5,186 nucleotides of DNA from an uncultured Parabacteroides sp. (GTDB lineage: Bacteria > Bacteroidota > Bacteroidia > Bacteroidales > Tannerellaceae): the NCBI RefSeq assembly GCF_902493135.1, contig NZ_CABUOD010000087.1:1-5186 (forward strand), read 5' to 3'. The position numbers and the translations under genes were made by a program. Positions 4,873 through 5,186 of the stretch are shown here, piece after piece. How positions within the stretch are numbered: the first letter of the stretch is position 1; every line of letters begins with the position of its first letter. The notes beneath the pieces were generated by a model. It worked only from the letters and a program-made list of their open reading frames with translations. It ran no database searches and was not told the DNA's origin.

Positions 4873-4902
4873 TCCGCTCCAGACCGTTCCAGTCCGCTCA
4901 AA
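4873..4902. promoter_or_regulatory. Three tandem 10-bp phased direct repeats upstream of the HTH operon
   Basis: The consecutive units are TCCGCTCCAG, ACCGTTCCAG and TCCGCTCAAA. GTCCGCTC recurs exactly 20 bp apart (4872-4879 and 4892-4899), so all copies face the same side of the helix. A further TGTCCGC occurs at about 4930. The position between the HTH operon and the divergent plus-strand promoter fits an operator or recombination accessory site. Binding by the HTH proteins is only an inference. Confidence 0.4.
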
Positions 4903-4955
4903 GGAAAAAATGATCCGCGGTGACGCTGATGTCCGCCATAAATCGGCAAATAAGG

Positions 4956-4984
4956 TGATAAAAATCCTATTTGCTTTTTTATCA
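4956..4984. repeat. 9-bp perfect palindrome flanking the -33 box
   Basis: TGATAAAAA (4956-4964) and TTTTTATCA (4976-4984) are exact inverted copies separated by 11 bases. The -33 element TTTG (4970-4973) lies in the spacer. A dimeric repressor or activator site overlapping the promoter is the simplest reading. Confidence 0.5.
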
Positions 4985-5001
4985 GATATTTCGTATATTT
5001 G
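4970..5001 (+). promoter_or_regulatory. Bacteroidetes-type promoter directed rightward
   Basis: TTTG (4970-4973), 20 nt, then TATATTTG (4994-5001) is a complete match to TTTG-N20-TAnnTTTG. The expected transcript start is near 5007. No long reading frame follows inside the window before the terminator at 5119-5157. Confidence 0.75.
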
Positions 5002-5074
5002 TATAGAGTTGTTTGACAGGATGAACCTCGATGTAAGTTTATTCAAAACTTGCGTTTCTAAATCATTACCTCAT

Positions 5075-5112
5075 AAAAAAACAACGCCGTAACTTATTCA
5101 GTTACAGCATTG
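5075..5112 (-). terminator. Intrinsic terminator for a minus-strand gene to the right of the window
   Basis: Read on the minus strand, 5112-5100 pairs with 5094-5082 as a 13-bp stem (three G-U pairs) with loop GAATA, followed by GTTTTTTT. On the plus strand two of these pairs become C-A mismatches, so the structure is clearly oriented to the minus strand. It implies a leftward gene ending just beyond 5112 or outside the window. Confidence 0.7.
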
Positions 5113-5118
5113 CTTTGT

Positions 5119-5157
5119 AAATCCCCGGAACCCTGATTGCGGCGCCGGGATTTTTTT
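5119..5157 (+). terminator. Intrinsic terminator on the plus strand
   Basis: AAATCCCCGG (5119-5128) pairs with CCGGGATTT (5145-5153) with one bulged C, and a T7 run (5151-5157) follows. The loop is 16 nt and GC-rich. It would end the transcript from the promoter at 4970-5001. Confidence 0.65.
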
Positions 5158-5186
5158 GCTGTAGCCGGGGAGGGGCGGCGGTTGTT

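Larger units (their letters stand above)
5007..5157 (+). ncRNA. Candidate short RNA (about 150 nt) or small-peptide transcript
   Basis: A consensus promoter at 4970-5001 and an intrinsic terminator at 5119-5157 bound this interval. A 23-codon ORF runs from ATG 5021 to TAA 5090-5092 (MNLDVSLFKTCVSKSLPHKK and three more residues). AGG directly abuts the ATG, too close for a Shine-Dalgarno. The ORF end overlaps the minus-strand terminator hairpin. The product may be a regulatory RNA, a short peptide mRNA or merely a leader with attenuation. Both ends are inferred; the family is unknown to me. Confidence 0.3.

Noticed and set aside
4831..4910. Minus-strand promoter for the HTH operon (TATCTTG near 4843, TTCCTTTG near 4906)
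   Set aside because: Each lacks a consensus position and neither has a TTTG at the right distance.
4814..5092. 92-codon plus-strand ORF across the intergenic region
   Set aside because: Its start lies upstream of the operator-like repeats and the promoter at 4970-5001; only the last 23 codons lie downstream of the predicted transcript start.
1..5186. CRISPR array, tRNA or rRNA genes
   Set aside because: No regularly spaced repeats with unique spacers and no cloverleaf or rRNA-like sequence were seen on either strand.

Overview
The window looks like an accessory, mobile-element-rich stretch of a Bacteroidales genome (Bacteroides, Parabacteroides or Alistipes type; I cannot name the species). 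The evidence is two exact matches to the Bacteroidetes promoter pattern TTTG-N20-TAnnTTTG, the near absence of Shine-Dalgarno sequences, a Bacteroidetes-style lipoprotein signal, and a DUF2958 gene of the kind carried on Bacteroidales conjugative elements. No conjugation or integrase gene is visible, so membership in an integrative element is inferred.

Layout. (1) Positions 3-422: the 3' end of a TPR-like protein, probably an OmpA/DUF3868-type outer-membrane or fimbria-associated protein, followed 6 bases later by a 60-aa putative lipoprotein. (2) Positions 431-463: a strong hairpin terminator shared by two convergent units. (3) Positions 467-1789, minus strand: an AT-rich AbiH-family abortive-infection (anti-phage) gene with its own clear promoter at 1820-1851. 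(4) Positions 1880-1972: a nested inverted repeat of about 93 nt. (5) Positions 2003-2806, plus strand: a DUF2958 gene and an unrecognised gene of 129 ancestral residues. (6) Positions 2779-4187: a complete 1409-bp IS3-family, IS150-group insertion sequence with imperfect 24-bp ends, an AGTG target duplication, orfA and orfB, and an A7 slippery site. (7) Positions 4216-4798, minus strand: a tandem pair of paralogous small helix-turn-helix proteins of excisionase/MerR-like type. (8) Positions 4799-5186: no confident protein gene, but dense regulatory structure: 10-bp phased direct repeats, a 9-bp palindrome around a plus-strand promoter, and two back-to-back terminators that could bound a transcript of about 150 nt.

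The most informative event is the IS insertion. Removing the IS and one AGTG copy restores a TGA stop codon for the 2390 gene and a terminator with stem AAGGGGAAG/CTTCCCCTT and loop AGTGAT. The IS therefore landed in the loop of a terminator overlapping a stop codon. The host protein gained nine residues read from the IS end, and the terminator shared with the convergent HTH operon was split. The hairpin in the IS left end may have taken over plus-strand termination.

I see no single undescribed multi-gene system with strong support. The best candidates for novelty are the nested inverted repeat at 1880-1972, the promoter/palindrome/short-RNA locus at 4956-5157, and the apparent terminator-loop targeting by this IS.
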